NCBI RefSeq assembly: GCF_016918735.1
Contig: NZ_JAFFPR010000055.1
Span: 127,168 to 191,167, forward strand
DNA length: 64,000 nucleotides
DNA from: Leptospira abararensis
Lineage (GTDB): Bacteria; Spirochaetota; Leptospiria; Leptospirales; Leptospiraceae
Reading direction: 5' to 3'
Below the pieces are notes generated by a model. That model ran no database searches, was not told the DNA's origin, and saw only the letters and a list, made by a program, of their open reading frames with translations. Positions within the stretch are counted from its first letter, which is position 1, and each line of letters opens with the position of its first letter. This document shows, in pieces, positions 37,130-44,640 of the stretch. The position numbers were made by a program, and so were the translations under genes.

Positions 37130-37708
37130 ATGAACATAGAAAAAGAAAATGATTCAGATGCTATTGAATTAGCCTCTTTAGGAAAACGAATTAAGGCTCA
37201 TATTGTAGATTTTCTAATTATGTTACCTTTTCTCTCAATAATGATTGGAGCTCTGATTTACTCTCAAAAAATTGGATTTATATATTATTTTGCTGCCACT
37301 ATAATATACTCTTTTATCTTCATTGGATATAGAATATTTTTTGCTTTCAAATACGGCGGAACATTAGGAAAATTGGCAGTAAAAATTAAGATTATCGATT
37401 CTAATAACAACAATCTTAATATCAGAAATTCAGTATTAAGAGAGATTCCACACATATTCATTTATATCTTCTTCGCTATAAATGTATATTTAATGCTTAA
37501 TTTTTATAATCAATCTATAGAATCGCTAACTGATTACGATTTTTCAAAGTATTTTAAGGAATTGGAGAACCAGGAATTTTTTCCAAATTTTTCCACTTAT
37601 TACTATATTCTTTCAATTCTATTTATACTTTTCAATAAATCGAAGAAAACTCCACATGATTTGATTGCAAACTCTATTGTAGTAAATTCTAATAAAAATC
37701 AACTGTAG
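37130..37708 (+). CDS. RDD-family membrane protein
   Basis: 192 aa. SLGKRIKAHIVDFLIMLPF is the RDD motif region (Arg and Asp in the first helix) and GGTLGKLAVKIKIID is the conserved loop. Three to four membrane helices follow. The family includes Na+/H+ antiporter-like proteins, but function is usually unknown. The gene is clearly more AT-rich than its neighbours and opens an AT-rich stretch running to about 38.6 kb, so transfer is possible. Confidence 0.82.
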   Translation: MNIEKENDSDAIELASLGKRIKAHIVDFLIMLPFLSIMIGALIYSQKIGFIYYFAATIIYSFIFIGYRIFFAFKYGGTLGKLAVKIKIIDSNNNNLNIRNSVLREIPHIFIYIFFAINVYLMLNFYNQSIESLTDYDFSKYFKELENQEFFPNFSTYYYILSILFILFNKSKKTPHDLIANSIVVNSNKNQL

Positions 37709-37866
37709 GCTACCTAAAAGAGTTATCTGGCAAAAAGCTAAATGATTGTATTGGTGACTATTGTATATATTTCGTTTTTAAAAATTCTAAATTTAAGAAT
37801 GAAAGTGTCGCCTGTGGAATTGGAAATTTATTTCTAATTGGTGGGTATAATTATGACGAGAGGTGA
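37696..37866 (+). pseudogene. Startless open frame, likely gene remnant
   Basis: 56 codons open from 37696 to TGA 37864-37866, overlapping the RDD stop, with no start codon in its first part. It encodes YLKELSGKKLNDCIGDYC and later ACGIGNLFLIGGYNYDER, a plausible protein pattern. It may be the 3' end of a lost gene or the debris of a rearrangement. Confidence 0.35.
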
Positions 37867-38066
37867 ATCAAAAACCATCGATTTACTATAAAAACAAAAT
37901 TAACATCAATTAAATACTTAGCTTCAAGATAAGCCCTAGCTTTTTCTGATAACATCGTTTAAACTATTTTGCAATTTGCCATTGCAAAATATTATGAATT
38001 CCAAAAATCTTCATTGCAATTCAATTTACCGAATGAATTTGATAATAATTCACTAAAGGAATAATT
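37867..38066. promoter_or_regulatory. AT-rich leader of DHFR-like gene with 10-bp inverted repeat
   Basis: With the remnant at 37709-37866 it makes 358 bp without an intact gene. A perfect inverted repeat TATTTTGCAA (37965-37974) / TTGCAAAATA (37982-37991) lies about 75 bp ahead of the next start. AAAGGA precedes the ATG. Promoter boxes are not clear. Confidence 0.4.
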
Positions 38067-38633
38067 ATGAAAAAAATAATTGCAGCAATCAATATGACCC
38101 TTAATGGAAATTGCGACCATAACGCCGGAATTCCAGATGAAGAAATACATTATCATTATGCTGACTTACTCAATACTGCTGAAGTTATACTATACGGAAG
38201 AATTACATATCAACTTATGCAATTTTGGCAATCACTTCTAAAAAATCCTTCAGGAGAAAAATCAATGGATGACTTTGCTGTAGCCATAGACAAAATACAA
38301 AAAATTGTTTTTTCGAATACATTGAAAGAGACGGGCTGGGATAGTGCGAAACTTTCGACTAAACCTATAGAAGAAAAAATTTTAGAACTAAAAAAGCAAT
38401 CGGGCAAAGATATTTTTGTAGGCAGTCGAAGTTTGATTATTCAGTTAATAAAACTTAATTTGATTGATGAACTTCAACTTTGCATTCACCCAGTTATTGC
38501 AGAAAGCGGTTTGCAATTATTTGAGAACTTAAACATTAAGACAGACCTTAAACTTATTAAAACAAAAGTTTTTAAAAATGGAGCAGTCATTCTTTACTAT
38601 AAGCCGACAGTTGAAAGCATAACGATCAGGTAG
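38067..38633 (+). CDS. DHFR/RibD C-terminal-like reductase
   Basis: 188 aa. The fold marks are KKIIAAINMTLNGNCDHN at the start, EVILYGRITYQLMQFW, and DIFVGSRSLIIQLIKLNLIDELQLCIHPVIAESG, all typical of RibD-C/YyaP-like dihydrofolate-reductase relatives. It is probably an NADPH-dependent reductase of unknown substrate. AT-rich codon use unlike the backbone suggests acquisition. Confidence 0.85.
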   Translation: MKKIIAAINMTLNGNCDHNAGIPDEEIHYHYADLLNTAEVILYGRITYQLMQFWQSLLKNPSGEKSMDDFAVAIDKIQKIVFSNTLKETGWDSAKLSTKPIEEKILELKKQSGKDIFVGSRSLIIQLIKLNLIDELQLCIHPVIAESGLQLFENLNIKTDLKLIKTKVFKNGAVILYYKPTVESITIR

Positions 38634-38735
38634 AAGCACCGAACGCATAACGTGTATTTCCCGCTTCGTTTCCTAACTTTCGCACTTGGAAAATATGCTT
38701 TTAAGTTTTCCATTCCCGTCTAATACAATACCACT

Positions 38736-39332
38736 ATGGAACCAAATGTTTTCGACCACCTCGCCAACAATTACGATACAGCAGAACGAAAAGAATTAGC
38801 CCAAGTCATTGCGGGTGCGGTCCAAAACGAATGTAAGGACAGCCAAACAAAGACCTTATTTGATTACGGTTGTGGCACCGGCCTTGTAGGTCTTAGTTTG
38901 TCATCATTAGTTGGTCGGATCGTCTTTATCGATTCTTCGGAACCTATGTTGGACATTGTCAGGGAGAAAATCAAAAGAACGAATACTACGAATGCAGAAG
39001 TGATCCATTCCAATTTTCTGCAAAATACAAAATCCAAAAAAGCGGATCTAATCCTTGTCTCTCTTGTCCTTTTGCACATCCCCGATACAAAAAATATTCT
39101 GAAATATTTTTATGAAATCTTAAATCCGCATGGAAAACTGATGGTGGTTGATTTTGATAAAAATGAAAAGATAAACCACCCCAAAGTCCACAATGGATTT
39201 ATGGAGAGTGAACTTAGATCCTTACTCGAGGAAGTTGGGTTCAAAAATATAAAGATAAGAACCTTTCATCATGGGAAAAATATTTTTATGAAGGAAGATG
39301 CTTCGCTGTTTTTAGCAACAGGAACAAAATAG
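38736..39332 (+). CDS. Class I SAM-dependent methyltransferase
   Basis: 198 aa. Motif I is LFDYGCGTGLVGLSL, the acidic residue that binds the ribose is in IVFIDSSEPML, and the post-I region is LILVSLVLLHIPD. It has the layout of small-molecule Methyltransf_11 enzymes. The substrate is unknown. No ribosome-binding site is obvious before the ATG. Confidence 0.85.
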   Translation: MEPNVFDHLANNYDTAERKELAQVIAGAVQNECKDSQTKTLFDYGCGTGLVGLSLSSLVGRIVFIDSSEPMLDIVREKIKRTNTTNAEVIHSNFLQNTKSKKADLILVSLVLLHIPDTKNILKYFYEILNPHGKLMVVDFDKNEKINHPKVHNGFMESELRSLLEEVGFKNIKIRTFHHGKNIFMKEDASLFLATGTK

Positions 39333-39347
39333 ATTTAGATTCAATCA

Positions 39348-39791
39348 TTAAATTTGATTTTTCTCATAGAGTGCGATCCAATCTTTAGGACTCATTTTCG
39401 ACACAAGTTCTCCAATCAATTTCCAGGGAATTTCTTCTATCTTTTTAAATCGAATGCAACTTTTTCCCATATCCAATTTAGATTTAGAATGTTTCGGATA
39501 TTCGGTTTGGAACCATTTGAGTAATTTTAGATCGGCATAAATTCCCATATGATAGAGAGCAAGCCCATTCTTTTGTGAAGCAATATGGATAAAAGGAAGT
39601 GCTAGTTCCGAGGTTACATGATAACCAGCAGGATACGTTTTTTTGGGAACCACATAACCGATCATCTTGTACTGGATGGTTTCTTCAAAACCTTTGGGAA
39701 GATTTTTTTTGATGATGTCTCGCAGTTTAGAAAATGGCTCTCTTCGATCTTCTGGTAAGGATTGGATGTATTCTAGGGCAGTGTTTGGCAT
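39348..39791 (-). CDS. DUF1801 protein
   Basis: 147 aa. YIQSLPEDRREPFSKLRDII and PKGFEETIQYKMIGY are the DUF1801 signature, shared with proteins annotated as iron chaperones (YdhG-like). The C-terminal GKSCIRFKKIEEIPWKLIGELV also matches. Function is not firmly known. It is convergent with the methyltransferase gene. Confidence 0.82.
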   Translation of the reverse strand: MPNTALEYIQSLPEDRREPFSKLRDIIKKNLPKGFEETIQYKMIGYVVPKKTYPAGYHVTSELALPFIHIASQKNGLALYHMGIYADLKLLKWFQTEYPKHSKSKLDMGKSCIRFKKIEEIPWKLIGELVSKMSPKDWIALYEKNQI

Positions 39792-39886
39792 GGTGCTCTA
39801 GTTTACCAGATTTCCGAATGGAAACAGTAGAAAAAATCTTACTAAGTCCTGATTTTGTTGATTAAAATAGATTCCAGTTCCTAACT

Positions 39887-39985
39887 CCGCGCCAGCGATA
39901 GAAGCGGAAATCCGAAGGATTGGAGCGGATAGCGCGGTCGTTACAGAAAAAAATTAGATTCGCATAACCAATCCGAGGCGCCCCA
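39887..39985 (+). repeat. Interspersed two-box repeat, copy A
   Basis: Box 1 is 57 bp (39887-39943), identical to the complement of 58967-59023. Then 31 bp of unrelated sequence is followed by box 2, GAGGCGCCCCA (39975-39985), also shared. Box 1 has outer arms CCGCGC/GCGCGG and an inner AATCC-GAA-GGATT hairpin, so it can fold. It has no coding capacity of its own. Confidence 0.85.
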
Positions 39986-40039
39986 ACCTCAAAACCAACC
40001 AATTGAATTTACTGATTAAACTTTGAGTGGGTATAAAAA

Positions 40040-40059
40040 AACCCACCAAGGGGTGGGTT
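40040..40059 (-). terminator. Rho-independent terminator of loa22
   Basis: On the minus strand AACCCACC-CCTT-GGTGGGTT is followed by a run of T. Stem 8 bp, 4-base loop, 41 bp past the loa22 stop. Confidence 0.9.
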
Positions 40060-40099
40060 TTCTTTTAGAGAAAATCTCTAGTTTAGAAAGTGAACTTTC

Positions 40100-40666
40100 T
40101 TATTTAGAAACGACTTGGAAAGTCACTCGGCGGTTGATCGCGTCTTTTTCATCAAAACCAGAGATTGGTTTTGCGGAACCAGAAGCTTTCGTAACGATTC
40201 TGTCTGCAGGGATTCCTTGTTTTACAAGAGCATCTTTCACAGCGTCAGAACGAATTTGTGAGTAGTATCCATTTCCTTTTTTAGCACCTTCTGCTTCTTC
40301 GGGACCGGAAGCATCTGCATGACCAGTCACTTCAAGTGCATAACCTTCAGGAAGTTTTGCAAGAGCATCTTTGATGTAAGAAACATTGTCTTTTGCCCAA
40401 GTTTTGAAATCTTCTGCTTGGATGTCCGCTTGTTTGTAGCTAAAACCTCTGCGACGAACGCCGTCTGGATAGCGGTAGTCTTTGAGTGCTACATTGATTT
40501 CGTCCAAAAGAGCTGCATTCAGATCTCTGGAAGAAACAGTGGAGGTTGTTTCCGTTGTGGAAGTTGTTTCTTTGGGAGTTTCTTTTTCTTCAGAAGACGA
40601 ACAGTTCGTTAATGAAAGCGAAAGACCTGCGAGGAGGATGAGGCTTAAAAAAAATCCTTTTTTCAT
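40100..40666 (-). CDS. loa22: OmpA-family surface lipoprotein Loa22
   Basis: 188 aa. The lipobox SLTNC is followed by a Ser/Thr/Glu-rich linker and an OmpA peptidoglycan-binding domain (about residues 75-188). YRYPDGVRRRGFSYK, GYALEVTGHADASGP, EEAEGAKKGNGYYS and RDAINRRVTF-like end match Loa22 as I recall it from Leptospira interrogans. Loa22 is an abundant outer-membrane lipoprotein needed for virulence in pathogens but also present in saprophytes. It is monocistronic with a strong terminator. Confidence 0.93.
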   Translation of the reverse strand: MKKGFFLSLILLAGLSLSLTNCSSSEEKETPKETTSTTETTSTVSSRDLNAALLDEINVALKDYRYPDGVRRRGFSYKQADIQAEDFKTWAKDNVSYIKDALAKLPEGYALEVTGHADASGPEEAEGAKKGNGYYSQIRSDAVKDALVKQGIPADRIVTKASGSAKPISGFDEKDAINRRVTFQVVSK

Positions 40667-40725
40667 CAGTTGACCTACCTTAATGTTTCCATAGTTTAGT
40701 TCTTTTCATTAGATAACAACCGAAA

Positions 40726-41664
40726 ATGCAAATATTTGTAACTGTTTCCGAAGATTATGACCAAAGTCGCCTGGATGTCTTTCTAAAAGACAATGCCGGA
40801 GACGATCTCAGCCGTTCTACCGTTCAAAAGTGGATTGATTCAGGATTTGTGACAAACAAAACCAAAGAACAATTGGCCTCTAAAAACGGATATAAGGTGA
40901 CTCTCGGTGAAGAGTATGTCGTGGATGTGATCGCAAGACCCCCTTCCCGACTCGAACCCATCGCTATGGACATTCCTGTCCTCTACGACGAAGACGAATT
41001 TATGGTTATCCATAAGAAAGCGGGGATCGCTTGCCATAGTGGACCGGGAGATGACCAACCTTCCCTTGTGAATGGATTGTTACACCAATTCAAAAACCTA
41101 TCAGGCACAGGCGGTGAACGTCGTCCAGGAATTGTGCACAGGTTAGACAAACCCACAGAAGGAGTTCTCATCATTGCCAAAACCGATAGAGCTCATGCGG
41201 CACTTTCCAAAATGTTCCAAGAGCGAATGGTGGAAAAAACCTATTATGCTTGGGTGCTCCAAGCCCCCGTGGAAGGAGAAGGGACAGTCAACCTACCGAT
41301 TGGCCGTCATCCCGTAGAACGAGTGAAGATGTGCGTGCGAGAAGATGGACGAATGGCCATCACTCATTACAAAACCGAAAAAATTGTCCAAACACAAACG
41401 GGTCGTAAATTTAGTTTGATGAAACTGGGTTTGGAAACCGGTCGTACCCACCAAATCCGTGTTCATATGGCGAAGTTGGGTTGTCCTGTAGTGGGGGACA
41501 GTTTGTATTCTAGGTCCGCAAAAGATTATACTCAATATGGACTTTTACTTTTTGCGAAACGATTGGAATTTCCCCATCCCTTCCTTCCCGACAAACGGAT
41601 CGAAGTCGAGCTGGATTTTCCCGAAAGGTTCAAAACCTTTGAACGAAAATGTCCAAGTTATTAA
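40726..41664 (+). CDS. RluA-family 23S rRNA pseudouridine synthase
   Basis: 312 aa. An N-terminal S4 domain (residues about 10-75, SRLDVFLKDN) and the catalytic motif HRLDKPTEGVLIIAKT with the nucleophilic Asp are present; the end GRTHQIRVHMAKLGCPVVGD is a family signature. Family members normally read HRLDxxTSG, and here the Ser is Glu. It is likely RluD or RluC type, making several pseudouridines in 23S rRNA. Confidence 0.92.
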   Translation: MQIFVTVSEDYDQSRLDVFLKDNAGDDLSRSTVQKWIDSGFVTNKTKEQLASKNGYKVTLGEEYVVDVIARPPSRLEPIAMDIPVLYDEDEFMVIHKKAGIACHSGPGDDQPSLVNGLLHQFKNLSGTGGERRPGIVHRLDKPTEGVLIIAKTDRAHAALSKMFQERMVEKTYYAWVLQAPVEGEGTVNLPIGRHPVERVKMCVREDGRMAITHYKTEKIVQTQTGRKFSLMKLGLETGRTHQIRVHMAKLGCPVVGDSLYSRSAKDYTQYGLLLFAKRLEFPHPFLPDKRIEVELDFPERFKTFERKCPSY

Positions 41665-41820
41665 TCCCTCTTACATGTTTTTATGCATGTTTGTTTTGAA
41701 TGTATATGTCAGGTATGTTTTGGAGCAAGGATATTTTGAATGAATGGGATCAGGATTGATTTTGAATCCGAGTTTGATAGATAAAGAGAAAGATTAGCTA
41801 AAATTAACAGTCATTTTGTG

Positions 41821-43260
41821 ATGAAATTTCGAAACTTAAAACCGCTTCTCATTCTATTGGTACTTTTTGGCACCTTTCATTTGTTTTACGATGCCATTTA
41901 TGAAAATCATTTAGGAGAGGGAACTGACAGTGATGTTTTGTATCCTTATTTGTTTGCTCGCGATTTTTGGATAGGAGGATGGAAAGGGTTGCAGGGCTGG
42001 AATTTACCACCTTGTTCCAGTTTATTTCCGGAAATCGGACTTGCGATCCTAATCTATCCCATTTTTTCTTCTGTTGGTTCCTTTCATTTTGCGTTTGGGT
42101 TTTTCTTTTTTATCATACCATTTTATTTGGCAAAGGCTCTCGGGATTAAAAACCAAAAAGCCTATCTATTTTCTTTAGGATTTTTGGCCATAGCAGGGAT
42201 TTTGCCAAATAGTCTCGGGCAGTTTTTTTTCCCTAGTTTTCATGCCGTAACCTTACTTTTTGCAGCCTACACTCTCTATGAAATCCATCGTTGGAATTCC
42301 AAAAATCGAATCCAAATTTTCCGATTTCTTCTCGTTTTTTCTCTCATTTGGATTTCTGAGTATTGGTTCTTTGTAAATGTTGCACCCTTCTTGTTTGTCT
42401 ATGTTGTGGTTCGTTTGCGAAAACAATCAATCTATCCCATCGGACTAGTACTCCTTGGATTTGGTTTAGGAAAACTTTGGCAACAAGGACTTCGCACCTG
42501 GGGGATTGGAATTTTTACCTCCAAAGAACTTCCCACGATGGACCGAATCCATGTGGCTAAGGATTTGATTTCCAAAGATCCCTACTCTTGGATTTCGGGA
42601 GTAATAGAATCGATCACCAAACATCCCCTATTTGCCGATTGGTTTTATTGGTATTTTGTTCTCTGTGTAATCTATATTTTGTTTTTATTCCTAAGGTTTG
42701 AATTCAAAAAACATTTTTTAGATTTGGTATTACTTCTATCACCTTTTCTTTCAGTGGTTGCTCTTTATATATTTCAAATAGAACCTAACTTCCGCTATTT
42801 ATACTTTTTGCCGTTTTGTATGTTTTTTCTCGTCTTTCGGTTAGTGGGAATGTTACCCCTCATTCGATCGGTCGCCACCTTAGTTTTGTTTATTGGGATC
42901 GTTTTCTTTTATAATGAAAAGTATCCTCTGTTAGCCAAGACAATTCAGGAAGGAGAAGCAAAACGGGTCCACAGGATGAAATGTCTTTCTGAGTTTGACT
43001 CCACAATTCCTGGAGCCTCCACTTACTGGCCGATCAAATACAGTTATGCCTTTGCAGACAAAACCTGGACTTTAGTTCCCTTCACAAAGGAAGGAATTTA
43101 CTACCCGTGGGTTTCTAACAAAACTTGGGACAAAGGACTAGGCCAAAAAACTTTCGACCAGTTTTCTTGGGGAATCACAGAAACCAAAGAACATTTGGAT
43201 GTTTGGAAAGGTGTTCGGTTGGTGAAAGAATGTGAAGGTTGGTATTTTTACCGGCGTTAG
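41821..43260 (+). CDS. Polytopic membrane protein, DUF2079/glycosyltransferase-like
   Basis: 479 aa from ATG 41821. About ten membrane helices are rich in Phe, with a large extracytoplasmic loop near the start (YENHLGEGTDSDVLYPYLFARDFW) holding acidic residues, and a soluble C-terminal domain (about 390-479) with aromatic residues. This is reminiscent of GT-C-type membrane glycosyltransferases and DUF2079 proteins, but I see no decisive motif. It stands alone. Confidence 0.5.
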   Translation: MKFRNLKPLLILLVLFGTFHLFYDAIYENHLGEGTDSDVLYPYLFARDFWIGGWKGLQGWNLPPCSSLFPEIGLAILIYPIFSSVGSFHFAFGFFFFIIPFYLAKALGIKNQKAYLFSLGFLAIAGILPNSLGQFFFPSFHAVTLLFAAYTLYEIHRWNSKNRIQIFRFLLVFSLIWISEYWFFVNVAPFLFVYVVVRLRKQSIYPIGLVLLGFGLGKLWQQGLRTWGIGIFTSKELPTMDRIHVAKDLISKDPYSWISGVIESITKHPLFADWFYWYFVLCVIYILFLFLRFEFKKHFLDLVLLLSPFLSVVALYIFQIEPNFRYLYFLPFCMFFLVFRLVGMLPLIRSVATLVLFIGIVFFYNEKYPLLAKTIQEGEAKRVHRMKCLSEFDSTIPGASTYWPIKYSYAFADKTWTLVPFTKEGIYYPWVSNKTWDKGLGQKTFDQFSWGITETKEHLDVWKGVRLVKECEGWYFYRR

Positions 43261-43331
43261 TCCCGCTTTGTGAACCAAAGTTTAAGATTTGGATTGATTC
43301 CATTTTTCTTTTTAAGACTTTAGGATACGTT

Positions 43332-44054
43332 ATGATAGAAATTCTCTCCGATCCCTCGGTATGGCTTGCCCTCTTTACTTTGACTGCTTTGGAAATTGTC
43401 CTAGGCATTGATAATATCATCTTTATCTCCATCCTTTCTTCGCGGTTGCCCAAAACAAAACAAAAGTCAGCGCGCCAAATTGGACTGATGTTAGCCATGT
43501 TCACACGTATCCTTTTATTATTTTCTCTCTCCTTAATTATGAAACTGACGGCTCCCGTTTTTTCCGTCCTAAACCATTCCATCAGTGGCCGTGACATCAT
43601 TCTGATTTTGGGAGGTTTATTTCTAATAGCAAAGTCAACCACAGAAATTCATCACAAATTGGAAGGAGAATCCGAGTTAGGTGAAGAGAACGGCAAAAGA
43701 GTTTCCTTTACCAAAATCATCATCCAAATTATGATTTTAGATATTGTGTTTTCTTTAGATTCAGTCATCACCGCTGTTGGTATGACAGACCAACTGGGAG
43801 TTATGATCACAGCAGTTGTTTTGTCTGTTGGGTTTATGTTATTATCCAGTGGAAGTATTTCGGATTTCGTAGACAGACACCCCACTATCAAAATCTTAGC
43901 TCTGAGTTTTTTGATTTTAATTGGTGTTGCCCTTCTCGGTGAAGGATTGGAACTACACATTCCTAAAGGTTACATTTACTTTGCGATGTGTTTTTCTGTG
44001 ATGGTAGAATTCTTAAATATGAAACTTCGTTCCAAACCGGAAAAAAAACATTAA
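43332..44054 (+). CDS. TerC-family membrane protein
   Basis: 240 aa from ATG 43332, with TTAGGA upstream; an earlier in-frame start lies in the previous gene. The signature ALEIVLGIDNIIFISIL and the second LDIVFSLDSVITAVGMTD are the paired Asp-bearing TerC motifs. Seven membrane helices. TerC/Alx-type proteins are linked to Mn export and metallation of exported proteins. The next gene starts 13 bp on, so the two are likely cotranscribed. Confidence 0.9.
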   Translation: MIEILSDPSVWLALFTLTALEIVLGIDNIIFISILSSRLPKTKQKSARQIGLMLAMFTRILLLFSLSLIMKLTAPVFSVLNHSISGRDIILILGGLFLIAKSTTEIHHKLEGESELGEENGKRVSFTKIIIQIMILDIVFSLDSVITAVGMTDQLGVMITAVVLSVGFMLLSSGSISDFVDRHPTIKILALSFLILIGVALLGEGLELHIPKGYIYFAMCFSVMVEFLNMKLRSKPEKKH

Positions 44055-44067
44055 TAGGAGAATTCTA

Positions 44068-44640
44068 ATGAAACGAAAAGAGTTTATCAAGCGATCTGCT
44101 TTGGTGTATACTGTCCTCCAACTTCCTTTATTGAGTGAATCCAAATCGGAGGAAGAAACGAATCCACAAACAACCGCGAAAGAATCTCCATGGTTAGACG
44201 CTGACGATCTTTCCGATCTTCGCACACTGCTTGTACAATTACGATCTGACCCCAAAGAATTTAAACTTTCAGGAAATTGGAGTCCAGGAAAGGTGTTTGC
44301 CCACTGTGCCCAAAGCATTGAGTACTCATTGAATGGATATCCGGAAATGAAATCATCCCTCTTTCGGGGTTCCGTTGGTAAGGTTGCCTTTTCTATTTTT
44401 GCTTTCAAAAACAAAATGAATCATGGACTAGAAGAACCAATTCCCGGTGCCGAAGATATCAGTAATACTACGGAACTAAAAATGGGGATTCAAAGACTCA
44501 TCCAAGCAATCGATGATTTTTCCAAAGCCAAGGAATCTTCTCTAAGACCCCATTTTGCTTATGGAGAACTGACCAAAGAAGAATATGATGTGGCCCATAG
44601 CCTCCACATTAAAAATCACATGGAACGAGTATTAATCTAA
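44068..44640 (+). CDS. DUF1569 / DinB-like protein
   Basis: 190 aa, with AGGAG upstream. The N-terminus (KRKEFIKRSALVYTVLQLP) looks like a weak Tat-like or Sec signal. NWSPGKVFAHCAQSIEYSL and HSLHIKNHMERVL hold the His residues that bind metal in the DinB-like four-helix bundle of DUF1569. The last 9 bases overlap the convergent hybrid kinase. Confidence 0.75.
   Translation: MKRKEFIKRSALVYTVLQLPLLSESKSEEETNPQTTAKESPWLDADDLSDLRTLLVQLRSDPKEFKLSGNWSPGKVFAHCAQSIEYSLNGYPEMKSSLFRGSVGKVAFSIFAFKNKMNHGLEEPIPGAEDISNTTELKMGIQRLIQAIDDFSKAKESSLRPHFAYGELTKEEYDVAHSLHIKNHMERVLI

Larger units (their letters stand above)
39792..40099. other. 308-bp gap holding repeat copy A and the loa22 terminator
   Basis: No gene. 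From left to right it holds the DUF1801 promoter region, the interspersed repeat (39887-39985) and the terminator of loa22 with a small second hairpin TAGAGA-AAA-TCTCTA (40066-40080). Confidence 0.6.

Noticed and set aside
38640..38720. Possible integron attC-like site (GCATAACG...CCTAAC) after the DHFR-like gene
   Set aside because: The core boxes do not face each other as in attC, only a weak imperfect stem is possible, and no integrase is present.
39880..39946. Repeat copy A as an attC site (TAAC...GTTA around a stem)
   Set aside because: Copy B lacks the TAAC on its outer side while keeping all 57 bp, so the flanking TAAC is chance.
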